Positions 29,010 through 38,871 of a stretch of DNA of 64,000 nt are shown in pieces. Origin of the DNA: Globisporangium splendens (Eukaryota; Oomycota; Peronosporomycetes; Pythiales; Pythiaceae); the NCBI GenBank assembly GCA_006386115.1, contig VFIW01000001.1, positions 124,001-188,000 of the forward strand, read 5' to 3'. Each line of letters starts with the position of its first letter. The first letter of the stretch is position 1. Position numbers and translations under genes: made by a program. The notes beneath the pieces are model-generated. The model had not been told where the DNA came from, searched no databases, and was given only the letters and a program-made list of their open reading frames with translations.

Positions 29010-30758
29010 CACTCAGGGCCACCCTTCAAAAGATTGCCAATGCTAGCAATGAAACCCGAAGCATAAAAGGAGGCCAGCAAAGCGAACGACGAGGCTTCTC
29101 GCCCTGCCATGAAGCGTTCTCGTGGTTGCACTGCCTGATTAATCACCTTGGCACACTTACTTTTCGACGAGGAGCATATCCGATAATGACAGCAGCGTCC
29201 TGATGAATGAGTACCCAAAACATTGGAGTCAACTTTCATATTCGAAGGTAGTTTGACTTGTATTCAAACCTTGCCCTTTCCTAGTTAAAAACTGATGAAA
29301 CGAACCGCATTCGACAAGCAAGCTACCAACGTTGGCATTGCCATGATTTCACGTTAAGAATGAGCGAATGCGCAGTACGCTGTAGTTTTCTTTGGCTTTG
29401 GCCAATTTGTGCTTGAGTGAGTGTTCCTCATCCATCAAAACGAAAACTGTCGGAACTGTTCTAGCGCAGTGAGTTGACCTGATGTTGGTCAACTACTGCA
29501 GAACAGTGCTGGAATAACAAACACATAAGATATTGTCCTTGTTCGCTTCTTCATTTGCTCAGCACCAAGCATCGAGCTGCTGAATATTGCCAGGGACGAG
29601 GTTGCTGGTTGTAGTAGTGGCATTCCTTCGTTTCTCTTTGCTTTGTTTGACCGATCCTCGGTTTAGTTTCCCGTGTTGAATATGAGTAATCAGGTTGTAT
29701 GAGTTATTCAGCTTGGCCATCTTGTGTGCAATTTAGTTTTTTATTTTCTTCTTCAATGGCGTTGCTGGTCCTTGGCAAATCTGTAAGTGAATGTGAATGT
29801 GTGGCTGGCAGGCTCTCAGATTTGTACTGCTGTCGTCCATGCACTGTTCTTCATCCGGTGCAGCTTTCTGTTCGGCTGTTGCTGGAACAGCACCTATCTC
29901 AAGTTCGGACGGGTGCACTTCCGCACCACCCCCAAAGCCGCAGTTCAAGAGAGAGTGCCAAAGTGCTGGCGATGACTTCAATCCCACTCACTTATGAAGC
30001 CATACATTGAAGCAGCACTGAGTCTGCCGATGCTCAAGTCCGAGACAAGAGAGCGGAAGAAAGTGCAAGCAAGCTGCGGTTGCGTGGCCTATGCCACTTG
30101 AAGAACGAAGAGCAAGAAGGCGAGAAGCTTCTCCACTGCTGCAGAGAGCACAGCATGGTACTGTAGCAACCAGATCGGAAGCCACAGATCTCTCACGTCT
30201 TGAGAGAACAACCGTCGATCGGGTCGCGGGTTCGCCTTTGGAGGGCAGCGTCGAAGAGGAAAGCAGGCGAGACAATTGTCGATTGGCTTCAAGTTTGTGA
30301 GTTTTCAACCGACCCAGAAGTGCACTCGACACTAAACAGTGGTCCTGAAGTAACCGCTCCTCTTGTTCAAATTGCAGTTTTAGCCAAGTGGCTCTGAAGT
30401 AACTGACTCCTTGAACAACCCGACGTCTGAGTCGTAAAGTGACACGTTGAATCTGATTCGATGGACCTTTCAAAGAGACTGACTGACTCGGACTGTGTGT
30501 GTTTTAGGGATGACTAGTCCCATCAGCCATGGCCCATTCATTTCAGCACTTGCTTATGCTAGCTTCAAGATCAGATAAACGCAGTTATAATTGTTAGTAT
30601 CGAGTCAAAATTTGACATTGCAACAGTCACTCAATAAATTGCGGTGTCGTCTACGACAATGCAGCACACGCCAAAACACAACAGCACAGCAACAGTGCGA
30701 CGGCGCGGCGCACACGGCCCACTTGATACGCGAATAAACAGAAACGCGCTGCTGCAAG
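29010..30758. other. Intergenic, no supported gene
   Basis: Contains unremarkable ORFs, the longest being 161 codons (29988-30473, minus), without motifs or similarity to neighbours. The last 150 bp are the probable promoter and leader of the NicO-type gene. Confidence 0.45.
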
Positions 30759-32140
30759 ATGGTCCACGACGCACCGCGATGGCTGCGCGTCGAGGCCGAG
30801 GCTTCCGCGATGCATCTGGGCGCCGAGGACGAATCGGCGCTGGCGCAGGCGTCGCTGTTCAAGCTGGCGCTCACGGGCATGTTCTTCGGTCTCATCCACG
30901 TGCTCACGGGTCCGGACCACCTGAGCGCGCTCGCGACGCTGTCGGCGGGCTCGTCTTGGCGCTCGTTCGCGCTCGGCATCCGCTGGGGCTGCGGTCACAG
31001 CATCGGACTCATCGTCATGGCCGTCATATTTATCTCGCTGGACGGCGAATTGGACTTTTCCGTGCTCAACGTGGTCACGGATGTGCTTGTGGGCTTCTTC
31101 ATGGTCGGCTTGGGGCTCTACGGCGTCCACGAGGGGCTCAAGAAGACCAAGGAAAGCAAGAAGAAGCGCAAGCTCGAGAAGGAGAAGCTCAGTATGAAGA
31201 AGGCGCAGCACCACGCACTCGCGCAGCACGATAGTGATGATAGTAGCGACGACGGCAAGAGCGACAGCGTGCGCGAGCAGGACGACAGCGATAGCGATCA
31301 GGGCTTGTCCCCCGGACAGGCGAGCAAGGCGCCGATGCTGCCGAATGGGAGCAAGTCCAGCAAAAGTGATTCGTCTTCTACAGAGAGTGGCGGCGAAGAT
31401 GCAGCAGACGGAGTCACATCGCCGTCGAGGCGCCGCCAGCGGCTCCATGAGCTCAATAAGAAGCCGCATGAGGTGGAGATCGACGATGCCGACGTTGATA
31501 CGGAAGCTGATACGGTTGGGGACAGCGAGGACCTTGACTCTGAATTGAACAAGAGCCACGAAAGCCGATTGGACGTGCTCTCGCTGGACGACAGCCCCAC
31601 CGAGAGCACCGTCGCGCTGCAGCAATTGCTCTCGAGCCGCAGCCAAGCGTCAGATGATAAAGCCGATAGCGAGAATACGGACGACGACTACTCCACGCCA
31701 AAGTTCTGCGGCATGAAGTGCCCCACCATCGATTTCAAGAACGCACAGACCCAAAAGGTACGTTTTATGCATGTATTTATGCCACCTACCATGCATGAAG
31801 AGCGTCTCTAAGTCTGACTGTATGCATGTAGTGCACGGCGCTGATTGTGGGGATCGTGCACGGCATCGCCGGACCCGGCGGCATCCTCGGCGTGCTGCCG
31901 GCCGTCGGCCTGCACGACACGGTGAAGTCGGTCATGTACTTGGGTGCGTTCTGCGTGACGTCGATCGCGACGATGGGTGTGTTTGCCGCCGCGTACGGTG
32001 AGGCTACGGGCCGCCTGGGCGAGCGCTCCGAGATGATGGCGTTCCGGATATCGATCTTCTCGTCCATGCTCTCGGTCATCGTCGGCATCCTCTGGCTCGT
32101 GCTCGCGGCCGCGGGCAAACTGCAGCAAGTGTTTGGTTGA
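30759..32140 (+). CDS. NicO/UreH-like nickel-cobalt transport family membrane protein
   Basis: Exons 30759-31757 and 31832-32140 (intron 31758-31831, GTACGT...TGTAG), 435 residues. The N-terminal hydrophobic part has HVLTGPDHLSAL and WGCGHSIGLIVM, His/Asp motifs typical of nickel/cobalt permeases of the NicO/UreH group. After the splice a related segment, VHGIAGPGGILGVLP, begins the second membrane half (final helices to the C-terminus). Between the halves lies about 190 residues of very acidic, Ser-rich sequence (about 130-325), starting with a lysine-rich coiled stretch, probably a cytosolic loop. Substrate is inferred from family only. Whether it sits in plasma membrane or organelle is not clear; no signal peptide is obvious. 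Confidence 0.8.
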
Positions 32141-32567
32141 AAAGGGAAACAGTAGTACTATGCGTTGAGTTTGTATAGAAGCAAAAAACATAAAGCAAAA
32201 ACGAAAGTGGCTTAGTGATGAGTTGAAAATGCGTAAATTGTTGGAGCGATAGAATGGAAGGTGTGGGTTGTTTTGTGTTTTATGGTTGTGGGAGAATGGA
32301 GGAAGGGGGGAGGGGAGGAAAGAGAGGATAGCTATAATAACAATATCTATCTGTCAACTAAGAGGATGGACGAACTGAAGGAGAAAGGAGGCAGGCGGTG
32401 GACGGGTGGATGGATGGCTTTCTATGGCTCTGTGGGCATGAACGATGGAATCCATTCTCACCCCACTCCCTTGGTTTACATCCGTCCATCTTGGCGCATT
32501 GCCGTCTTAATGCGTCAGCCCTTCGTCTCTTTGTAATACGAAGTAGAATCCATGACATCGCCTGTAT

Positions 32568-33146
32568 TTACTCGGTCTTGCTTTCTTCCGCAGTCTCCGC
32601 AGCAGCCTCCGCGTTCTCGGCAGCCGGGGCGTCTGTCGTCGCAGCGGCGTCTTCAGCAGGCTTCTCTTCACTCTTGTCCGCATCTTCAGCTATTACATAC
32701 AATAAAATCCACGTCAGCAACGTTTTCTGCATACAAACAAACAATTTAAAAACGCCGCCTTCTTTACCTGCTTGGCCCTTGGACTTCCAGTAGTCGTCCA
32801 TGTCGGTGTCTAGCTTCTTCTGTGCGTGCTCGGCAGACTTGCCCCAGTACGAGTCCATCTCGCGGTCGAGGTCCTCGGCCGTGCGCGGCTTGGGCTTGCT
32901 GTCCTTGCCGCTGCGGCCACCGTTGCGCGCGCCGCCTTTACCGACCTTGCCGCTCTTGGCGTTCGATGCGGCGCCGCGACCCTTGTTGCCGCCCTTGTTG
33001 CCGCCCTTATCGACGCCCTTGTTGCTGTTGTTGGAGACGTTACGACCGCCACCTTCCTTGCGGCTGGCACGAGTGTTCTCGTACGGTGCCGCGCGCTTGC
33101 CGGCCGCGTTGCCGCCCTTGTTCCCGCCGCGGTTGTTGCGAGGCAT
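32568..33146 (-). CDS. FoP-duplication (ALYREF/CHTOP-like) RNA-binding protein
   Basis: Exons 33146-32768 and 32689-32568, 166 residues. The N-terminal 95 residues are Gly/Asn/Lys/Arg-rich (repeated NKGGNKG), an RNA-binding low-complexity region. A FoP-type element follows (TAEDLDREMDSYWG ... KKLDTDMDDYWKSKG), as found in mRNA export adaptors. An acidic Ala/Glu-rich tail closes the protein. The intron (32690-32767, GTAAAG...AATAG) is 78 bp, a multiple of three, and has no stop in frame. Retention would insert 26 hydrophobic residues; see findings. No RRM domain is visible, so it is not a full ALYREF. Convergent with the NicO-type gene. Confidence 0.75.
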   Translation of the reverse strand: MPRNNRGGNKGGNAAGKRAAPYENTRASRKEGGGRNVSNNSNKGVDKGGNKGGNKGRGAASNAKSGKVGKGGARNGGRSGKDSKPKPRTAEDLDREMDSYWGKSAEHAQKKLDTDMDDYWKSKGQAGKEGGVFKLFVCMQKTLLTWILLYVIAEDADKSEEKPAEDAAATTDAPAAENAEAAAETAEESKTE

Positions 33147-33821
33147 TGCACTGGTGCTGCGAATATAGGATGCGACTGTGGGGTTGGCTTTCTATTGTTG
33201 CCGCCATACAAAAAGGGGGGAAAACGCAACAGGCGGACAGAAAATGGATACGGATGCGCTTAATAGAAGACCGGAGAACATTCGTGCGACATGAAGACAG
33301 AGAGGTTACCTTCGAGTAACGTAGGTAACCTGTTTAGAAAGAATGTTATCCTTGTTAATACAAATAAATCCTTTTATTATGCGTCATTGCAGAACAGTCA
33401 AATGGATGGAAACAGCAAAATGACGTCTTAACCAGCTGAAGCTGCTATGAGAGGCATGTCATTGGTTTTCTTGTGGAGGTTTCGGTGTCAACAACCACCT
33501 GCATTTTCACCTTCACGAGACTGCTTCGAAAGAAATTCTGATGCTGCACTCACTGTCTAGGGCTAGTTGCTGACACATATGTCGGCAGCGCACTCACTCA
33601 ACGGTTTCATCGCAGTCTCATGGACGTCCAGGTAGGGAGAGATCCAGGTTTGCATCGGAACGGCGGCGAGCCTTCAGCAAACGCTTTCGGCTCATGGATA
33701 CGGCACTCGCGTGCAGGATTTGCGCAAAAGCGTGAGCACACGATCCGTGCTGTCATATTTAGTATCTGCGTCACGAAAGTGAGCTTGAGGGATCCGGCGA
33801 CAACAGGACGTGAGTTGAAGT

Positions 33822-33880
33822 GACCATCACTCTACCTCTCCCACAGCTACAGTTACGACTCGAAAGTGAGAATGATGGTC
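33822..33880. promoter_or_regulatory. Inverted GACCATCA module upstream of bZIP 1
   Basis: GACCATCACTCT at 33822 and its inverted partner AGAATGATGGTC ending at 33880 bracket 59 bp that includes cgactcg. The same arrangement recurs 58 bp wide upstream of bZIP 2. It lies 140 bp before the bZIP 1 ATG; a transcription-factor site or promoter element is likely. Confidence 0.55.
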
Positions 33881-34019
33881 GTTCGAGCTGCTCGTCGACT
33901 TCGAAAAGAACATCATTGGTGTGTAGAAGGGCCAGCTTGCACTTTTAGTCGCGCTAGCACCTCCTGTTCTCACTTCCCAATTTCACTTGAGCAGCTCACT
34001 ACAAACGCAAATCAGCAAC

Positions 34020-34517
34020 ATGAACATGTCACCAATCAACTACGAAGCCTTGCGAGCAGCGTCGCCGACCCCCAACATCAAGGTTGAAGCTGTTCTTCAG
34101 CGACAGCAGCAGCAACGTGGGCGACGAAAGCGCGTCGCGATTGAACTTCCCGCTGATGTCGAGCTTGACAACATGGACCCCAAGGAAGTCAAGAAGATCA
34201 AAAACCGCATCGCGGCTGCAAGACTTCGCGAACGCTCGCAGCAGCAAATCCGCGAGCTTGAGGCCATGGTTCAGTTCTACAAGTCAAGAGCCGAGTATCT
34301 TCAAGGTGTCGCTGCGAGTTGTGCGCACTGCTCGTGCTTCACGCAGCCACAACCTTTTGTTTCGTCGCATTTCGAGCATCACGCATCCAGTGATGCAGGC
34401 TCACCGTGCAAATCCCCAGCATCGTCGACCGAAGATGAGCTTAGCGACAGTCTAGGTCTCACACTTGACGCCTTCGACTGCAGTTTGTTTGAAGACTTCT
34501 TGACGATGGCCGAGTAA
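34020..34517 (+). CDS. bZIP transcription factor 1
   Basis: 165 residues from ATG 34020 (MNMSPINYEAL). A glutamine/arginine stretch (QRQQQQRGRRKR) precedes the basic region KKIKNRIAAARLRERS and a short zipper (L, Y, L at heptad spacing) ending near Tyr-Leu of RAEYL. The invariant N-x7-R is present, but the position normally Ser or Cys is Leu. A Cys/His cluster (CAHCSC) and an acidic C-terminal segment (LTLDAFDCSLFEDFL), possibly an activation domain, follow. Its paralog lies 720 bp downstream in the same orientation. Nuclear DNA-binding role inferred from family. Confidence 0.88.
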   Translation: MNMSPINYEALRAASPTPNIKVEAVLQRQQQQRGRRKRVAIELPADVELDNMDPKEVKKIKNRIAAARLRERSQQQIRELEAMVQFYKSRAEYLQGVAASCAHCSCFTQPQPFVSSHFEHHASSDAGSPCKSPASSTEDELSDSLGLTLDAFDCSLFEDFLTMAE

Positions 34518-34968
34518 ATGGATGCGAGGTGGAGAATTATGTATGTAAGAAGTAGGCACAGCAGCAGATGTGTACGTTTGCAAGGTCTCATTTCTGGTGA
34601 GGGCTTGCGATATAGCAATCAAAGTATTTATTGCAGTGAATTCGATTCAACTTCAATGCATCTGTATCAATTAGTATCCAGCAGTGAGTGACGAAACAGC
34701 TTCAACCTCGGAGTACAAGCATATCAGACTGAGACTTTGAGAATGGATGAACTTGGGAGCCACCGAATCGTGCACTGAGACTTTGAAGAGGGACTTACGA
34801 GCCACCGAATCGTCCTAGCGCTGGGCTGTCATTAACAGCGATAGCTAGCTTACAGTAGCATCCGTTGCCACTTATGCATGCCATAAAGCTGCTGATTTGT
34901 GCACATTAATCCCCACCATCCTGGTTGAAGACCTCATGTGCACTGTCCATGCGACAAGGTGATCTGAA

Positions 34969-35074
34969 GACCATCACTCTGCTTTCGTCTTTGCCACTTT
35001 GCGACTCGGGTGGGAGAATGATGGTCATTGGACCTCCTCGTGCATCTGCCCCGTCTGACGCAGTGACCATCATT
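34969..35074. promoter_or_regulatory. Inverted GACCATCA module upstream of bZIP 2
   Basis: GACCATCACTCT at 34969-34980 and GAGAATGATGGTC at 35014-35026 repeat the bZIP 1 module with the same spacing, including the central cgactcg. A third GACCATCATT lies at 35065-35074. Confidence 0.55.
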
Positions 35075-35241
35075 GGTTCAACCAGCGCATCTTGGTTATC
35101 ATTGACGAGGATCGATCCATATGTCAGAGGCAGCATGGCATTCAGTCACTCACATTTTCCAACTTGCCTTGTACCGTGCAGTGTCTTCGCCTGATATCAC
35201 CGTCCAGCGCTCAAAGCCTGACATCTGACACAAACTCAAAG

Positions 35242-35682
35242 ATGAGCAGCTCCTCGCAAATACCAAGCATCAAAGTTGAACCTGGTCAGCAGCAGCAACA
35301 GCAGCAACGTGGACGACGAAAGCGCGTCGCGATCGAAATCCCAGCTGACGTCGACCTCGAGAACATGGATCCGAAAGAAGTCAAGAAGATTAAAAACCGC
35401 ATCGCGGCTGCAAGACTCCGCGAACGCTCACAGCAGCAGATCCGCGAACTCGAAGCCACGATCCAGTATTACAAGTCGAGAGCCGAATACCTCGAGGGGG
35501 TCACTGCGCATTGTCCACACTGCTCGAATCTGGCTCAGATGCAGTTGCGTACCCCACAGCGCCACGCATCCAGCCTCGCGGGCTCGCAATGCAATTCTCC
35601 AACATCGTCAGCGGACGATGATCTTACGCTAGACGACATCGACTGCGATTTGCTCGAAAACCTGCTGCTGATGGCTGATTAA
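35242..35682 (+). CDS. bZIP transcription factor 2
   Basis: 146 residues from ATG 35242 (MSSSSQIPSIKVEPG). It shares with bZIP 1 the IKVE motif, polyglutamine, RGRRKRVAIE, DPKEVKKIKNRIAAARLRERS, the zipper and the ending (DDIDCDLLENLLLMAD). The same Ser/Cys-to-Leu change is present in the basic region. The Cys pair (CPHC) after the zipper is kept. A recent tandem duplicate, including its upstream region. Confidence 0.88.
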   Translation: MSSSSQIPSIKVEPGQQQQQQQRGRRKRVAIEIPADVDLENMDPKEVKKIKNRIAAARLRERSQQQIRELEATIQYYKSRAEYLEGVTAHCPHCSNLAQMQLRTPQRHASSLAGSQCNSPTSSADDDLTLDDIDCDLLENLLLMAD

Positions 35683-35779
35683 AGCAAGCGGAAGAAAAGT
35701 GGAGTGGGGTGTATTATAGGAGTAGACGACAATTGCAAATGGCCTCGATAAGTAATTCGAGCTCAGCAGGTAGACACGA

Positions 35780-36480
35780 TTAAAGATGAATGTTAAAGAA
35801 GTTGTGATCACCATCCCGCTCAAGATGAAAAGCATTGCGTCCACTGTCAGTATTACGGTGGGAAATAGTCACATCGACCTCATACAATCCACCGCGTGAA
35901 AAGCGAACATGTCCATCTGGGCTCACGACAAACTCTTCTGGTGGCGTTGGCATCTCCTTTTCATCGAGTGTCCACACAATGGTGTGCCCTGTTGGTGTTC
36001 TGATCCGAGTTGTCAGCATCAAGACGACCGGCTGCATGCTGTCGTTCATGCCACCCGCAATTGTAGTGTCGTTTAAGCTATCCGTCTCAATTTGAGCCGT
36101 GCTATGTGCTAGAAATCGCCGCTGTCCTTCCCGAGCAAGGCGCATCTCTTCGACAAGCGCTGCATTCAATCTCTGGGAATGCTATTGTATCATTCGAAAG
36201 AAACGCGCTTCCGAAATGCTGGATATATCGAGTTGCTTGAGCGCGAATTGGTACTTTGTGGTGAACGAATTCGTGGCATCGTCACCAACGTGGAGCGTCA
36301 CACCAAGCACAAGCGACAACGAGCCGTCCTCGCAAGCAATAAGCGCGCATCTCCACGGACTTGTTTGGTCGTTGCCATCGAGCACATCGAGCCATTTACG
36401 AAAACCATGCCAAGAAATGTAAGATGCATTGTCGTGTATTATAACCAGCGCGACGACAGCTTGGGACGTACCGACAAGTT
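35780..36480 (-). pseudogene. Family copy F with one in-frame TAG
   Basis: The minus frame is open from about 36480 (VVALVIIHDNASYISWHGF, KWLDVLDGND), through LSLVLGVTLHVGD and FTTKYQFALKQLDIS, the family motif region, to a TAG at 36184-36182. The same frame continues (HSQRLNAALVEEMRLAREGQ, a coiled coil) to 35780. The C-terminus (GGLYEVDVTISHRNTDSG, AFHLERDG) looks like a small beta-rich domain of C1q/TNF type, but I am not sure. The TAG sits where a Gln would suit the coiled coil, so a CAG-to-TAG change is likely; a small intron ending in TAG is the alternative. Upstream exons were not resolved. Confidence 0.45.
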
Positions 36481-37337
36481 ATTGGTCATATTGACTCCCG
36501 GAATCGCCGAGTCCGCGTTGACAAAATCCGACACCTTGAACCGATCTGTTTCCCTACATGAAAACCCTGATCAGCAAAGGGTTCTGTGCATTTGCAACAA
36601 CTACGGCATAGCACCAGCTTGCCAGAAGCCAAAGGGTTGATGATTCTTAAGCACGATCTGCATGAACTCTCCATTTTTTTGCAGTTCGTAGTGATAGGCT
36701 ATTGAATAGTCCGGCGGAAACGCGACGGTCCCATTGACAGACTCGCTGCCGTGCTGCAGCAGAGAAGCGCTCATGGTTGGCCACCAACAACGCAAGAGGA
36801 AAATGAGGTACTTGCTTTGCTCGAGCAGCTTGTAGCGGCAGTTGGAAAGCTTCGACACGTCTCAAATTGTCAATGACTCTCGAAGTCTGATTAAATTGGA
36901 CTGATTGATTCATACCAACTTTTTCAGCTGCAGCTACGTCCTGACAAAACTACGAAAGATCAAGTGCCTTTCAGACGGTTGTGTTCGTTCCATTGCGCCT
37001 TGAGCTTGAGCTGCACTGTCGAGCAACTTTTCGCTCAGACTCGGGTTCATTTCTAGCCTCACATTGGCATGTACTGATTTAACGCACTCATCCCCAACTG
37101 GCTCACCTCGACCCCTCCTAAGTTCGCTTCCCATGGAGTCTTTCCGTTAAGTGCGCAGGAGTCTTCCTCATCAAGACTGAAACAAAGCAAGCTCACAAAG
37201 CCCAAACAAGAACGCCGCTCGAAGCAACGACGCGCACGGATTGAGTGCCTGAGAGAGCGAAAAAGAAGCCGCAGAGCGAGCCGAGAGACGGTATAAGAGA
37301 GAGAGAGAGAGAGCTGCGCTTTAAATCTGTGGTCGGT

Positions 37338-38663
37338 ATGGAGTTTCTGGACGAGGCACTGAGCGTCCACGCGGACGCGAACGGCAGCACTGCCGCTGCC
37401 GGTCTGGCAGTTGGCACGAAGCGCGCACTTGAAGACAACGGCGTGGAGGAGCTCCAGCAGCAGGAGCACACGACGCTCGATGACGTGCTGGTTCCCTCGG
37501 CGTCGCCGACGCCGGAGCTGAAGAAGCAGAAGCTCTTGGATGCGGAGCTTCCCGATGTCGACGACGAAGAGCAGTTCCCCGAAGAAGAACATGAGGAAGT
37601 TGACGAGGAGGAAGCAGCGCTGAATGTGCTCGCGGACGAAGCGGAGGTGGTGGATGATCTGGAGTTGGCGGAACTCGCGCCGCCGCCGTCGCAGGACAAT
37701 GAGGAAAGCGAGGGGGAGGAAGATGGAGATGAAGAAGACGACGAGGAAGAAACGCTGGAAAATCGTAATGGGTTGAATGAGAACGTTGGAGAAAGCGTCG
37801 AAGGCGACGAAGACGATGTTGAAGAGGAAGAAGATCGCGAAGAGAACGATATTGACATTGTGGACGTCGAGGGCGAAGACGATGACGATGATGAGGATGG
37901 TCGAAGCGCTCAAGACGACGAGGAAAGCGACGATGACGACGGAGAAGAAGACGACGATCTCAGCGTCGGCAATGGAAACAGTCAGCAGTATGCGCAGCAG
38001 CAACTCGCACATGCCGATCCAGCGCGACAGTATTATCACGAACACGGCGATGACGAGGACGAGGATGAGGACGATGATGCTGACGAAGCTGAGCGGCTTC
38101 GTATCCAAGAGGCGAACCGGCAGGAAGCACGCAGCCTGCTGCACCAGTTGGATGACTCGGCTCGCAGCAAATTGTGTCTGACGGCATTGGAGAAGTACGG
38201 TGAAGACCTGTTTTACGGCCATGAGCTTGCTCGCGATGCGATTCTGGTGGATGCATGTGCCCAGGACTCGATCTTGGGGCTCATGAAAGAAGCGATCCGC
38301 GTCAGTGAGCTCTATTCGCGTGGCACCTCGACAGCGCCATTGGAATTGGACGACGATGAGGAGGATGAGGAGGAGGACGAGAGCGAAGACGACGGAGAGG
38401 ATACCGAGCGGGGCGCGCACACAAATGAGGAAGGTGACGATGGTGATGAAGAAGAGGAAGAGGACAACGAAGTCGTGTTAATTTCGGAAGAAGAAGCCGA
38501 TGGGAGCCTGCCACAAGACGAGGAGAATGAGGTGGACGACGAGGATGAAGAGGACGAAGGAGACGATGGAGATGAAGGTGGAGAACCCGATGAAGATGAG
38601 GAGCAGCTCCAGGTTGAAGCAGAGGTAGCAGAGTTAGCAACAGAGGCAGGACCCCTGAGCTAA
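37338..38663 (+). CDS. Highly acidic nuclear-type protein
   Basis: 441 residues from ATG 37338, 25 bp after a (GA)n tract (about 37291-37312) that probably lies in the 5' leader. More than a third of the residues are Asp/Glu, in long runs on both sides of one conserved-looking helical segment (about residues 255-340: ERLRIQEANRQEARSLL, SKLCLTALEKYGEDLFYGHE). The N-terminus has a possible NLS region (KKQKLLD). I do not recognise the family. Acidic runs like these occur in histone chaperones and nucleolar proteins, but nothing more specific can be said. Converges with the PP2C gene. Confidence 0.7.
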   Translation: MEFLDEALSVHADANGSTAAAGLAVGTKRALEDNGVEELQQQEHTTLDDVLVPSASPTPELKKQKLLDAELPDVDDEEQFPEEEHEEVDEEEAALNVLADEAEVVDDLELAELAPPPSQDNEESEGEEDGDEEDDEEETLENRNGLNENVGESVEGDEDDVEEEEDREENDIDIVDVEGEDDDDDEDGRSAQDDEESDDDDGEEDDDLSVGNGNSQQYAQQQLAHADPARQYYHEHGDDEDEDEDDDADEAERLRIQEANRQEARSLLHQLDDSARSKLCLTALEKYGEDLFYGHELARDAILVDACAQDSILGLMKEAIRVSELYSRGTSTAPLELDDDEEDEEEDESEDDGEDTERGAHTNEEGDDGDEEEEEDNEVVLISEEEADGSLPQDEENEVDDEDEEDEGDDGDEGGEPDEDEEQLQVEAEVAELATEAGPLS

Positions 38664-38871
38664 GTGAACTGCAACGAGCAAGAAAGAAACGCGCCTGAGT
38701 CAATGAAAAAGAAAAATGCAACGAATGAGTTTATTGGGAATACACCGAGTGTGTGATTTTCTGATGGGTTTGTATTACAGGAAAACTGCCTCTTGCTATC
38801 GAATATGCCATTGATCGTACACTAGCAATGATGTGCTCCCTCCTCCCTTCATGCAGCAAAACGAGGTCTCA

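Noticed and set aside
29988..30473. 161-codon minus-strand ORF
   Set aside because: No motifs, Leu/Ser/Arg-rich composition typical of chance ORFs, no neighbour similarity.
30651..31646. 331-codon minus-strand ORF over the NicO-type gene
   Set aside because: Antisense shadow; the plus strand has clear family motifs and a well-placed intron.
32261..32567. G-rich stretch and short ORF after the NicO-type gene
   Set aside because: Purine-rich intergenic sequence between convergent genes; possible G-quadruplex but nothing specific enough to call.
37059..38420. Long minus-strand ORF (453 codons, Val/Ile/Leu-rich) opposite the acidic protein
   Set aside because: It is the antisense of Asp/Glu codon runs, which read as hydrophobic residues in reverse; the composition is explained fully by the sense gene.
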